Program-made: the position numbers and the translations under genes
Shown: positions 25,454-37,700 of the stretch, one piece after another
Layout of the letters: every line of letters begins with the position of its first letter
Position numbering within the stretch: position 1 is the first letter of the stretch
The notes under the pieces: generated by a model
Database searches by the model: none
What the model saw: only the letters and a program-made list of their open reading frames with translations
Told to the model about the DNA's origin: nothing
Assembly (NCBI RefSeq): GCF_036711975.1
Contig: NW_027248941.1
Location: 3,100,001 to 3,164,000, forward strand
Direction: 5' to 3'
Length of the DNA stretch: 64,000 nucleotides
Origin: Onthophagus taurus
Taxonomy: Eukaryota; Arthropoda; Insecta; Coleoptera; Scarabaeidae

Positions 25454-28018
25454 ATGGGTCAAAAAGTAACAAGAACCGATTTCGAATGGGTTTACACCGA
25501 AGAACCACACGCAAGCCGGCGAAAAATTATTTTAGGTTAGTACCGTTAGTACACAAATTAGCCAAGAAAATGAGTCATGTGTTAAAATAACTTTTAATAT
25601 CATAATTTCTTTTCCAGAAAAATATCCGCAGATTAAAAAACTTTTCGGGTATGATCCCAATTTTAAGTGGGTCGTTTCCTTAATGGTTTTAATTCAAATA
25701 GTGATGATGTTTGTGATGAAAGATCGTTCTTGGCCGATAATACTCTTAGTTGGATATTGTTTTGGAGGTGTTATTAATCACTCATTAATGTTAGGTAAGG
25801 TAATGCGATCGAATAAGTGACTATTTTTGCTTGCAAATCACGAGTTCTACGCCTTAAATTTAACAGGAAAATAACGTTTTATTTTTTTATGTGAATGTGT
25901 GTGTTTATTGTTATATAGACCTTGAGTAATGTTTAACTATCCTTATCAGGAAGTTTTAAAATACAAATTTACTTTTATAAACGGAAAAAAAGAATTTTCT
26001 AATTTTTTTTTATTTAAATATATTTAAATTAATTTTAATTAATTATTGAGTTTTAAAAGGGAATTTGTGTCTTCTTTTAGGTGATTGTTTTAATTTGATT
26101 AATTTAAATGTAAGTATTTGAGGTTATGGAAATTTATAACAGTGTTGATAAATATCTTAATTAGAAAGATAAAAATTTACAATTATAATTAAATAAATTA
26201 ATCGGAGAGTGTTAAAGGTTGAGTTTTTAGCAATTCTAATCTATCTAATCAAGTCGAGACACCAGGTGTTTTATTTTAAGTCATAAAAGACGTTAATCTC
26301 GATATACAATCATTATAGATAATTCAATAAATTCTATTATTTATTATTTCGGTTTAAACTAAATTTTATAATTAAATAATAAAAAGTTTAGGATAGAAAT
26401 AATAACAGGATGTGATATTACATAATATCCTGTGGGAATTTATTTATAAATACAAATAAATGTTTGAGTGGATTGTTGAAAATAAATACATATATTGACA
26501 TGAATTGATTCTTTGATAGGCTTTAATAAGATAAGTTAAATAAATATTTGTTTAAAATTGATAAAATAGAAATTGTGTATGCAGCTCAATAAGCACCACG
26601 ATTAAGAAATAAATAGATTCCTGTAATTAATTTTCATTTATGACATAAATTGTTAAAAAATATAAAAACATTATTTATGTATTTATTTTATTATTGTATT
26701 TATTTCAGCAATTCACGAAATTTCGCATAATTTAGCTTTTGGGCATAGCAAACCGATGCATAATCGCCTGTTTGGATTTTTCGCAAATCTCCCGATTGGA
26801 ATTCCAATTTCAGTTAGTTTTAAGAAGTACCATTTAGAGCATCATCGAGTAAGTTTATTTGTTTTAATTAATCGGGGGTAAATACACAAGAGCTTGACTT
26901 TTAATCGGATAATTTTATTTTTACACGAAAGTTTTGTTACCATGGAAATAACTCGAAATCAAAAGCATGATAAAATCGCGACAGCTTTAGCTGGAGCGAT
27001 TTTATCTTTTGATTTTGATTGAGAGTTATTTCCAAAGGGTAACAAAACTTGAGTGAATTAAAAATAAAATTATCCTGATTTAAAATCAAGCTCGAGCGTA
27101 TTTTAGGGAGATTAATACACGATAATTGCACAATTTATCAACAATTTTTAATTATTTATCAACTATTTTTGACTTAATTATAGTTGTCAAAAATGTGACG
27201 TAAACAAAAGTATATATATGGTAGTCGCGTTTTAATCAGTTATAAAATATCACGTGTGATTTATTCAGTTGAAAAACCTAGGTAACTTTTATCCACTTAG
27301 AAATTCACGTTATTGGTCGAAATTTTAAACGATCGTTACTCTGATTGGTTGTATATTATTGGAGTGCATTAATCGTAGTTAATCTTAATTAGCTTTTTTT
27401 TTTAGTATCAAGGTGATGAACTCAAAGATACCGATATTCCGACTTATCTTGAAGCGAAGCTTTTTAATACAACTTTCGGAAAGTTTATTTGGGTGCTCCT
27501 CCAACCGTTTTTTTACGCTTTTCGCCCGTTGGTTACTTATCCGAAAGCCCCGATTCTACTCGAAGTGATTAACGCAATTATTCAGATAATTTTTGATGCG
27601 ATTGTGGTTTATTTTTTTGGGGGGAGAGTTTTGGGTTATCTTTTGTTGGGGTCTTTGATGGCGATGGGGTTGCACCCTGTTGCGGGGCATTTTATTTCGG
27701 AACATTACATGTTTAAAACGGGGTATGAAACTTATAGTTATTATGGGCCGTTGAATTGGATTACTTTTAACGTTGGTTATCATAACGAGCATCATGATTT
27801 TCCCGCGGTTCCTGGGTCAAGACTTCCGGAGGTAATATGGATTAATCAATTTATTTGGAGTTAATGATTTTTTTTAGGTTAGAAAAATTGCGCCGGAATT
27901 TTACGATAATCTTCCACATCATGATTCTTGGAGTGCCGTTCTTTACGATTTTGTGATGGACCCTGATGTTGGGCCGTATGCGAGGATTAAAAGGAAAGCG
28001 AGGGGGTTGTCGACGTAA
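25454..28018 (+). CDS. ifc: Sphingolipid delta4-desaturase (dihydroceramide desaturase)
   Basis: Five exons: 25454-25535, 25618-25794, 26709-26848, 27406-27831, 27878-28018; spliced length 321 aa, as in DEGS1. The protein starts [20 protein letters not shown], with the N-terminal Gly that is myristoylated in this family. The three iron-binding histidine boxes are present: HEISHN, HLEHH and HNEHH. Several membrane spans lie between them. The enzyme inserts the 4,5-trans double bond of dihydroceramide to give ceramide at the ER membrane; the Drosophila ortholog (infertile crescent) is needed for male meiosis. Intron 3 carries a foldback element. Confidence 0.96.
26868..27115. mobile_element. 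Foldback (MITE-like) element in the desaturase intron
   Basis: 248 bp forming one nearly complete hairpin. The left arm TTAATCGGGGGTAAATACAC pairs with the right arm that ends TATTTTAGGGAGATTAA, and pairing continues through GTTTTGTTACC / GGTAACAAAAC to a small loop near 26985. No coding capacity. Such long hairpins are typical of non-autonomous DNA transposons. Confidence 0.75.
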
Positions 28019-28096
28019 ATTATTTGATATTTAGGGTCACCTCGAATAATTAAAGTGTACATATAAAGTATATGTAATTTATAAAAATATATACAT

Positions 28097-28265
28097 GTGT
28101 CGTATCTTCCGCAACAGAGCATTAAGGGTTGAAGGATGCATTATTTTGAAGCGATTCGTTGAAGCGGTTATTATAAACATTTAAAAAAAAATTTATTGGA
28201 AAAATTGCTTCAGAATAATGTATCCTACAACCGTATAATGCTCTGATGCGGAAGATACGGGACAC
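28097..28265. mobile_element. Foldback (MITE-like) element after the desaturase gene
   Basis: 169 bp with imperfect terminal inverted repeats of about 60 bp: left GTGTCGTATCTTCCGCAACA, right ATGCGGAAGATACGGGACAC. The arms hold AGAGCATTAAGGGTTG and its complement. It starts about 80 bp after the stop codon, so it may be transcribed in the 3' UTR. Confidence 0.7.
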
Positions 28266-28785
28266 GGTGCATATTATATTTTTTAACTCATTTTTTTCAT
28301 ATTCAAAGATATTATGTAGTGATCTGTATTAGGATTAGATCTGATTGAAATAAATTAATTCTTTTCACACCTTTTTATTCTTCCACAATTACCGGGACAG
28401 TACAATTAATTTCTTTTATTTAGCATACTCCTGCAGATTACTTAATAATTAGACACATGCGTAGAAAAATACCAGGATTTTTTTGCTACCAAATCAATTA
28501 AAAACAACTAAATAATAATAATCAGTGTATCGAGTATATCAATGAATACGAATCGGAGGGTGAAAAAATAATTTGTTATATACATATAAAAATTAAAGTA
28601 TTTAACATAAAATTAACAACCAAAAATAATTAATTTCTCACCCCCCTTCTAAACAACTACAGTGGCACTTGTACGAACTGATTTTTAATTTTTATAATGA
28701 AATCTTAATTAATTTCATCGTTATAATTAGACATACAGAACAGCGAAGTCCTGAGTATTTGAAATATATATTTTAAACTTTAATT

Positions 28786-31700
28786 TCACATAACGGCCGT
28801 TGTTTGTTGTGCCCCAGGAATTTTCGACAAAACCTTTGATAAATCAACCCCCGTTAAAGCATTCACAGCGGGTGGGATTTGCCCCACCAATCTAGAAATT
28901 TCCGATGTGGTCGAATCCGAGCCACCTATTAAAACGATCTCTTCCGTTTTTGCAAGCGGGGCCGCCACTTCCGCCGCAATTTTCGGCAACGCCTCCAGAA
29001 CAATCGACATAATCGCCGCATCACCGTATTGTTTGTAAATGGCAGCTTTTTGACGCATCCTCTCAGCGTCCGCTTTACCAACAGCTCCAATTGCGGTGGC
29101 TTCGGCTTCACCGATTAACCGAATTTTTTCCGCCTCAGCTTTCGCTGATTGCACAGTCTAAAATTATATCTTATTAACATTTGATTAATAAAATAATTAA
29201 CTAATTAACCTGAGTTCTTTTTCCTTCGGCTATTAACTCCAAACGATAACTCTCAGCCTCGGCGGGAAGTCGAACCGTCGCGTTTAATTCCCTTTCTTTC
29301 CTCATAACCTCTTGAGTTTCAACCTCAATTTGTTTTTTTCTTTCAACAACATCGATTTGAATCTCTTCGTTACGAATTTTTTGCCGAATTTTAGCGGCTT
29401 GAAGTTCATAAGCTAATTGAGCTTCTGCTTTCTAAAAAAATAATCATAACATAACCTAAGTTAAACTCAAATTTTAAAACGTCACATTGACATTTGACGT
29501 TTAAAAATTAACTCACCGCTGTGTTAATTTCTTGATTAAAATTAGCCTTTTGGAGCTTAAACATTCTCGAATTATCCTCGATTTTCGTGTCGGTGGAGTA
29601 TTTAACGTCCATAGCCGCTTTTTGGCACTCCGCTTCGCGGATTCCGGCGTCCCTATTCGCTTCGGCAACGCCAGCATCGGCGTCCCTTTTAACCATAGCT
29701 GTTTGAGACTTCCCCAACGATGCTAAGTATTGGACATCGTCGTATACGTCTTTAATTGTAAAGGAGAGGATTTCGATTCCCATTCTGCCGACATCCGGAG
29801 CTGCTACTTCACGGACTAAAGCTGCAAATTGGTCCCTGTCTCGGTAAACTTCCTCCACGGTTAAGGTACCTAAAAAATTATATTTGATTATTAAAACATG
29901 TTTATCAATGACAACTTTCTAATCGCCTTTCATTATAGCTTTACTCAACAACCCGAGTCAATTAAGAAATAAATTAGACTCCATTTTTGATTAAGAAAAG
30001 AGAGAGAAATTTCGTAAATGAAATTTATGTCAATACTTTCGAATTAAACCGAAATCATTTACATTCTTAAGTATAATATTTAAATTAAATTAGAACAAAA
30101 ACTCTTTTTTTTTTTAATTTTTATGACATTTTAATTTGTAACCAACTTCACATTGATCTTTACGTCAAATTTACGAACTTGATGTTATCAATTTTTTTGA
30201 AATTTAATTTTAAGAAACCCACCTAAAATGGCTCGAAGATGTCCTTCTAACGTTTGAAGAATGGTTGATTTGATTTCGTTGACAGTTTTACCTAAAAACT
30301 GCTCGGATGCGGTGTGCAACAGCTCATCAGCCTTCATTATTTTGCACTGGGCGACCCCGGTGACTGTCAAAGGGACGCCTTGGGCCGTTTCGACGGTTTC
30401 GCACATCGGATTTAAAGTCATCACCTCAAGAGATAGTTTTTGGACGTCCGTAACCAACCACCAAGCCCAAGCCCATCCCCCAACCGTCGTGACACGTTTC
30501 GTCGATCCACAACAACCACCTTAAATGATTAATTGATATTTGTAAATAAAACGATTGTGAGTATAAAATTATTTATATACAGTTTTGTTTAATTCAATTA
30601 ATATATATAAAAAAAATAAGGTTAAAATTTATTTTTTAAATTAATAAAATTCTTTTTTTAGTATATCAAAAAGAAAGAAGATTATGTAATCAAAACGATT
30701 TAAACTGAAATTATTGTGGTGGGATTTGATTATTTAAATAAAGTAAAAGGACTGAGGAAAATTTGGAGGGAAATGATTCTGGTGGAACTTATAAAACGAG
30801 GTGATTGATTTCGCCTTCAATAGTATTATGTAGAAAATAGATAAACAAAGTATTGCTACTTGACTTGGTTTAATTATATTGGGTAAGTTCAGATCAAATA
30901 AAACAAATTTGATTACAATTTATGTATTACCAAATACGAAACTTTCGAGTTGTTTACGAATAATTAAATTTGAAACACTAAAAATGAAAACTTTCAATTG
31001 ATTTTAGATAAAATGATTTTCACTTATTTGTACCTCATCGTTCTCATTAACATTGTAAAAGGAGATGATAAAAATTGGGCTTCGCAATTAGTCCAAGATG
31101 CCATTAAAGATTTCAATGATAAAACCAGTAAAAGTGGAGACGAGCTTTATAAATATTATTACACATCCCAATCAAGACCAATCTACGGTAAATAATAATT
31201 AAAATAAATAAAACTTTATAAACTTTTTTTAAATTATTGTTTAGATGCCCTCGATAACTTTGAAATCGATGACAATTACGATTTTATCATCATAGGATCA
31301 GGTTCTGGGGGTTCAGTTTTAGCAAACCGCCTCTCGGAGATTCCAGAGTGGAAAATTCTTCTTTTAGAAATCGGCCCGGAACCCACCGGGTTAACCGACG
31401 TCCCTGGATTTGGAACTTACTTTTTATTCACCGATTATAACTGGGGTTATCTAATGGAAAAACAACCCAATATGTCACTCGGTTTGGCGGATCAACGAAT
31501 GCATTGGCCCCATGGCCGAGTTTTAGGCGGCACCACCTTAATTAATTACATGATCCACATCCGCGGTAACCACCAAGATTACGATAGATGGGCAGCCGCT
31601 GGAAATCCAGGTTGGAGCTACAACGACGTTTTACCCTATTTTAAAAAATCAGAAGATTACCAAGTCACTTATCAAGACGAAAATTACCACAGTTTTGGGG

Positions 31701-34700
31701 GAAATCTAGGAGTACAAGATGTCCCGTTTCGCACGGAAGCTGCTGGTGCCTTTACGAGGGCCTTGCAAGAATATGGGTACGATTATGTTGATTATAACGG
31801 AGAGCGCCAAATGGGGGTTTCCTACGTCCATGCGACCTTAAGAAGAGGAAGTCGGAGTAGCGCGTGGCGATCTTTTATTGAAACCTGCAGGAAACGACCG
31901 AATTTAAGGATTATAACCGGTGAGTTAACTTAAAAATAATTGCATGAGCAGTATAAACCTGACAAAACCTAATCAATTAATTCCGCTATAAATGAAGTGA
32001 TTAATTTGATGAAATTAACGTCTCAAATGGGTTTAAATAAGATTATTATAAAAATATTGGGGAAAAATTGAGAAAAACTATTAAATTATTAATGATAAAA
32101 GGATCCACAAAATGTGTTAAATTAATGTTTTGATATGAACCTGTCATTTTTTTTTCGTTCGTTGGGGACACTCAAAGATGGCGTTGTAATAAATTAAATT
32201 AATTTACCTGCCGCTAATTGCTGTCAATTTAAAAAAAATGCCGTTGAACAGCTGGATTTGAACCCGGTACCTTCTGTATGAAAGCGCACTTCCCTCTCCT
32301 CTATACTACCGACCTTTGGTACATAGTGTAACTTTACCGAGGTATATTAACAAAACAAATCGTTTGACACATGTCATAATATTGGTAAGTTAGAATATCT
32401 TCATATCGTTAAATTTTGCGGTTGGCGATAAAATGTTGTATGCAACACGTCAGCAAAGTGTCTTTATCGAACTCGCCTGTTTACTCGTTCGATAAAACAT
32501 CACTTTGCCGACTTGGTACATAAATAACTATTGTTAAATTAATTTTTTTTTTTAATTTTTAGGTGCAAAAGTAACAAAAATCTTGATTAATCCCTACACG
32601 AAAACAGCGTACGGAGTTAAATTCGTTAAGGCGAAAAAAACGTATAAAGTGAACGCAAAAAAAGAAGTATTATTAAGCGCGGGGGCTTTAAGTTCACCTC
32701 AAATTTTGATGTTATCGGGGATTGGGCCGCGGGGTCATCTTCACGAACTTGGAATACCTTTAATTCAGGATTTGCCGGTTGGGGAGCGTCTTTATGATCA
32801 TTTAACTTATCTTGGGTTGGTTATAACTGTGAACGAATCGATCGTGATCCAATCGAGTCAAATGAGTGATCCGAAAGCTTTCGTGGAATATAACCTAAAA
32901 GGAACGGGGCCTTTAACGTCAATCGGTGGAGTTGAAGCTTTGGCATTTATTAGAACCCCGGAATCAAGGGATCCGGATCCAACGTTTTCGGATATGGAGT
33001 TAATTTTTATTGGAGCTGGGTTACATTCGGATCGCGGGACCTTTTTTCGCCGATCGTTCCGAGTTTCCGATGAATCCTACAACGCTATTTGGCGCCCGAT
33101 TGAGGGAAAGTACGCGTTTTCAATATGGCCGATGTTGTTTCATCCGTTATCGTCCGGTTTTATTCGGTTACGATCGAAAAATCCTTGGCATTATCCACTA
33201 TTTTATGGAAATTATTTCACCGACCCCGAAAATTCCGACATCAAAACTTTCATTGCTTCGATTCGCGAGGTGCAAAAGCTACTTTATATGCCAGCTTTTC
33301 AACGATATGACGCTAAATTGGTTGAGAATATCGTCCCGGGTTGTGAGGGGTACCACTATGACTCCGATTCTTATTGGGAGTGTGCTTTGAGACATTTATC
33401 GGTGACGTTACATCATCAGATCTCAACGTGCAGAATGGGACCTCCAACCGATTCCGGGGCAGTTGTTGATAACCAATTAAGAGTTTATGGTGTTAATAAA
33501 TTGAGGGTCGTTGATACGAGTATTATCCCGATGCCGTTGACGGCCCACACAAACATTCCTACTTATATGATTGGGGAGAAAGCCTCGGATATGATCAAAA
33601 AAGATTGGTTAAATCAAAACGTTTCGTTTTAGAAACTTTATAACCTTGTTATGTTATCTTATTTTTTTACATCAATAAAGTTCCATTTTTATGACGCATT
33701 GTTTATAAAATCACTTTTAAAAAAAGAATTACTTCAGCAATGAAAATAAGGTAAGCAAAACTTTGTTATTTCACCGAGAACCGCAATAAAATGCAATATG
33801 GTGTTTATTTAATCAAATAAACTAAACAATATTTATTTTCATTATTTATGTCGCTTCATTAAGCATGTTAATTAAACAAAAAATCTAACACACATTTTAT
33901 CAATTGACACTGACGATTTACGTGGCGCCATCTGTTGCACTTGTAATAATCTTAATCAATATAATATTAACAACATCAAACTCAAAGTTTCAGCTCATCA
34001 AATTTTTTCGTTATAACCTTAATTTTCAACATCAACCCAACATCGTGCGATCAACACAACCCGGAAAATTATTTAATTCAAGCTAGGAATAAATTAAAAT
34101 ATTTGGAAGCGACGCAACAAATCAAATTGGAACCAGCGCCGAGTTATGACAACGAAAAAATCTTCATAAACGAAAGTAAATCATCTCGATACATTTATTC
34201 AAAAAAATACCGAGCTTTTTCAACTTCCGGTTGTCAAAGTCAACCTCAATTTTGATGTTTTATTGTCATAAAAAATCTTTGGAAATGAGTACAGGGTGGT
34301 TCAAATTCGATGTCCGAATAGGCTAACTCGGAAACTATAAGAGTTAGAAAAAAAGTTGCTTACATGTCATGATCTCGTTTTTCGAGAAACTGCTAATGCG
34401 AAACACCCCAAAGCGCTATCGGCGTTTGTTTTTCCCTTACAGGCCAAAATTGAAAATATCGTAAAACCAGCAAGTGCAATTATCTTGATTATTATTATAG
34501 GTGGAGTATTGATAATTTTCGTTTTTTTAAATGGATACAATCACTGATTATTCGTTTATTAAATTCGTTATTTTTTTCTGATTACAAAAATTTAGGGTTT
34601 GACTTTTTTTAGTATCGTCAAAGAAATTAAAATTTCCGTTTGCTTATTTACAGTTAACTTTGGCATTTTTTGAGATAACCAGAGATAACCCCATCAAGTT

Positions 34701-37700
34701 TGGACTCATATTATTGCATGTTTCACGAAGATCATAAAAATTTAAAAAATTAATCTCGGTTATTTTTTTAGATTAATATGACATCTTTGTACTCATATTA
34801 AAGGATTTTTAACGGAGATTACTATTTTTTAATAACGTTCCTTTTTTTAAAGAATCTTACGATTTCATAATTGTTGGTGGAGGAACTTCGGGGTCATTAA
34901 TAGCCGAGAGACTCTCAAATCCATCAAATGGGTGGTCCGTACTCGTTTTGGAAGCTGGGTCGCATCCAGATTCGTTGTCGGAGATCCCGTTTTGGTCGAA
35001 TTTGTACCAAATCAACGAAGATAGTAATTGGAAATTCACCGCGGAGTGCGAATCCGGATTTGGGAGGGGGTTAAAATCGGGAAAAGCGAAAATTTTGGCG
35101 GGGAAAGGATTGGGGGGGAGTTCTATTTTGAGTAATGGGGTGTTTTCTGTTGGGGAAAAAAGCGATTTTGATTCGTGGGGAATCCCCGAGTGGGGTTCGA
35201 AGGAAATTTTTAGGGTCATTAATAAATTAGGAGGGGAAATTCTTGGTGAGGAGGTTAATTTTAAATCGGAATTTGCTAAAAAAATCGTTGAAACGGAACA
35301 TTTTTTTTACGTGAAAGGTTTCTTGAAAAATGGGTTAAAAGAAACCGGGGAAAAACTTTTTCGTAGGCTGAAACCCCGGAAATCTTTGATGATTTATAAA
35401 AATTCGCTTGTAACTAAAATAATTTTCGATAAACTCAAAGCAATCGGGGTTAGATTCGTACACAACAACAAAATCAACACAGTTTACGCAAAAAAAGAAA
35501 TTATTTTGAGTTCCGGGGCTTTAAACACCCCAAAAATTTTAATGTTATCGGGGATTGGGGCTCAAGATCACTTAAACCCCCTCCAAATCCCGGTGCTAAA
35601 AAATTTGCCCGTTGGAAAAACCCTTTTTGATCACCCATCATTTTGGGGGTTACTCTTCGTGACGAAAGAGGGGTTTAAACCGAGCGAAATCTTAAACGAA
35701 AACTCGGTTAAACAACTTTATTTAAATAAATCGGGGATTTTGGGAGTTTTGGGGAACGGGGCCGAGGCGATTTTGATCGAAAATTCGATCGAAATGATGT
35801 TGTTAAGGAACCATTTCTCATCCAAAGACCAAATTTTAAAAAATAATTTAAAAATTTCAGACAAAGTTTACGAAAAATACGAGAAATTAAAAAGTCGTAG
35901 GGTTTACACCCTTTTAATAACGTTATTAACCCCGAAATCGTCCGGAAAAATCGAGTTGGTTTCAAAAAATCCCAGCGATAACCCCAAGATTAATTTAAAT
36001 TTTTTCTCGAATCAAACCGATTTAGATTCGATGATCCAAGGAATTCGAAGCGGGCGAAAAATTTTGATGAAACAATCTTTGAAAGACTTCGGAAAAATTT
36101 ACGATGTCCCATTTCCGGGGTGTTCAAAACACATTTTCGATTCCGATTCTTATTGGAAGTGTTTCATCGAACATTTATCGACCACTTCTCATGATTACTC
36201 ATCAACGTGTTCGATTGGAGAGGTCGTCGATGAGAAATTAAAGGTGATCGGGGTCCAAAAATTAAGAATCGCGGATCTTAGCGTGATCCCAAAACCGATT
36301 TCGGGCCATAACCAACTTTTAGGTTATGTTATCGGGGAGAAATTAAGCGAATTCATTAAAAATGGTCATCTCAAAGACGAATTGTAATTTAAAAAAAATT
36401 ATTTTTGTAATTTTAACCTTCAAGTTCTATTTTGAAAATAAACGGCCAAAAAGGATATCGTTAAATCGTTTCTAAATAAACCAAAAAATAACCTTGATCT
36501 TGTCCAAAAAAACAACATAGAGTTCACTAAATAACCCGAAATGAAGTAATCCCAAATAAAATAAACGCATCAACAAGAAAAGCTATAAATGTTAACCGAG
36601 GTTCGTAATAATTGATAACCCCCTATCAGAGTTAACCAAATAATTAAATAAACATTAATCTCGCTGCGATAACTTCTTCTTTTTTTTTTTTTGGGAGCTT
36701 TTTCTATATAAAAGACTCGGTCCCGGTAAAATCGCGAGTACACTTGTGAATTTCAGGTTGATTAAAACGAGGATGAATCATCGCGTTTATTTCGCGGTGC
36801 TTTTGGTTCTTCAATTGGCGGTCTTCATCAACGCTGAAACCCAACCGAAAGGGGAATTACCGGATGTGATTCGGAGGAAGGTGCAGAAACTGATCGATGA
36901 GAAGAAAATTAAGCGCGATTATGAGCCGTACGTTGAGCCTGAATTGAAAGATGAAGGTAAAGAATTTTATTTTAATTAAAAAACGTTTTCTCAAAAAGGA
37001 ATCGAGATTATTTGGTGTGATTTTGTTGGCAACCAACATTGTTGGTTGCCATAGCAACGGTTTAATTGTTATTTTAAATGGGATGCATTTTTTTTGCATA
37101 TTTTCATAGAGGATTATGCGATGAACATATCAAATCATATGGTTGCATAAGAAAAAAATCGAGAAAAAAATCGAGAAAAAAATGCGTTCTCTGAAAATAT
37201 TATATCAGCAAATTACAATCAAGGTAGGCGCCGAAATAACGCCGTTGACAGCTTTAAATGTCAAAAAATTGTTGATAGCGTCATTTTTTTTGAAAAAGTG
37301 ATAAATTTATTCTAAGCGAAAGAAAGAATTCTTGTTAGAAACAGCATTAGTCAACGTCTGATTAATATTAACAATCCCCAAGGTTGTCCACAATTACAAC
37401 GATAATAACAGATCAAAGACAATTACCAAGAAACACCTCTTTCTTCCTGGTTTTTCTGATTATAAACAATTAAAACAATAATTTTAAACCTAATCAATTT
37501 AATCGTTTCATTGTTTTGTATTTTTCTTAATGTTTCTTTATTTTCATTTACAGAAGAATACGATTTCGTAATCGTTGGTTCCGGCTCGGGAGGTTCCTCA
37601 TTGATAAACCGACTTTCCGAAATCAAAAAATGGAAGATTCTCGTTTTAGAAGCGGGGGGAGATCCAGACATTCTCACCGACATGCCCATTTGGGCCCCTT

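Noticed and set aside
26930-26960. X-box-like GTTACCATGGAAATAAC
   Set aside because: Right half-site is wrong and it is part of a foldback arm.
32241-32317. Functional tRNA gene
   Set aside because: Acceptor stem does not pair and the T-arm is mismatched; only the A and B box patterns survive.
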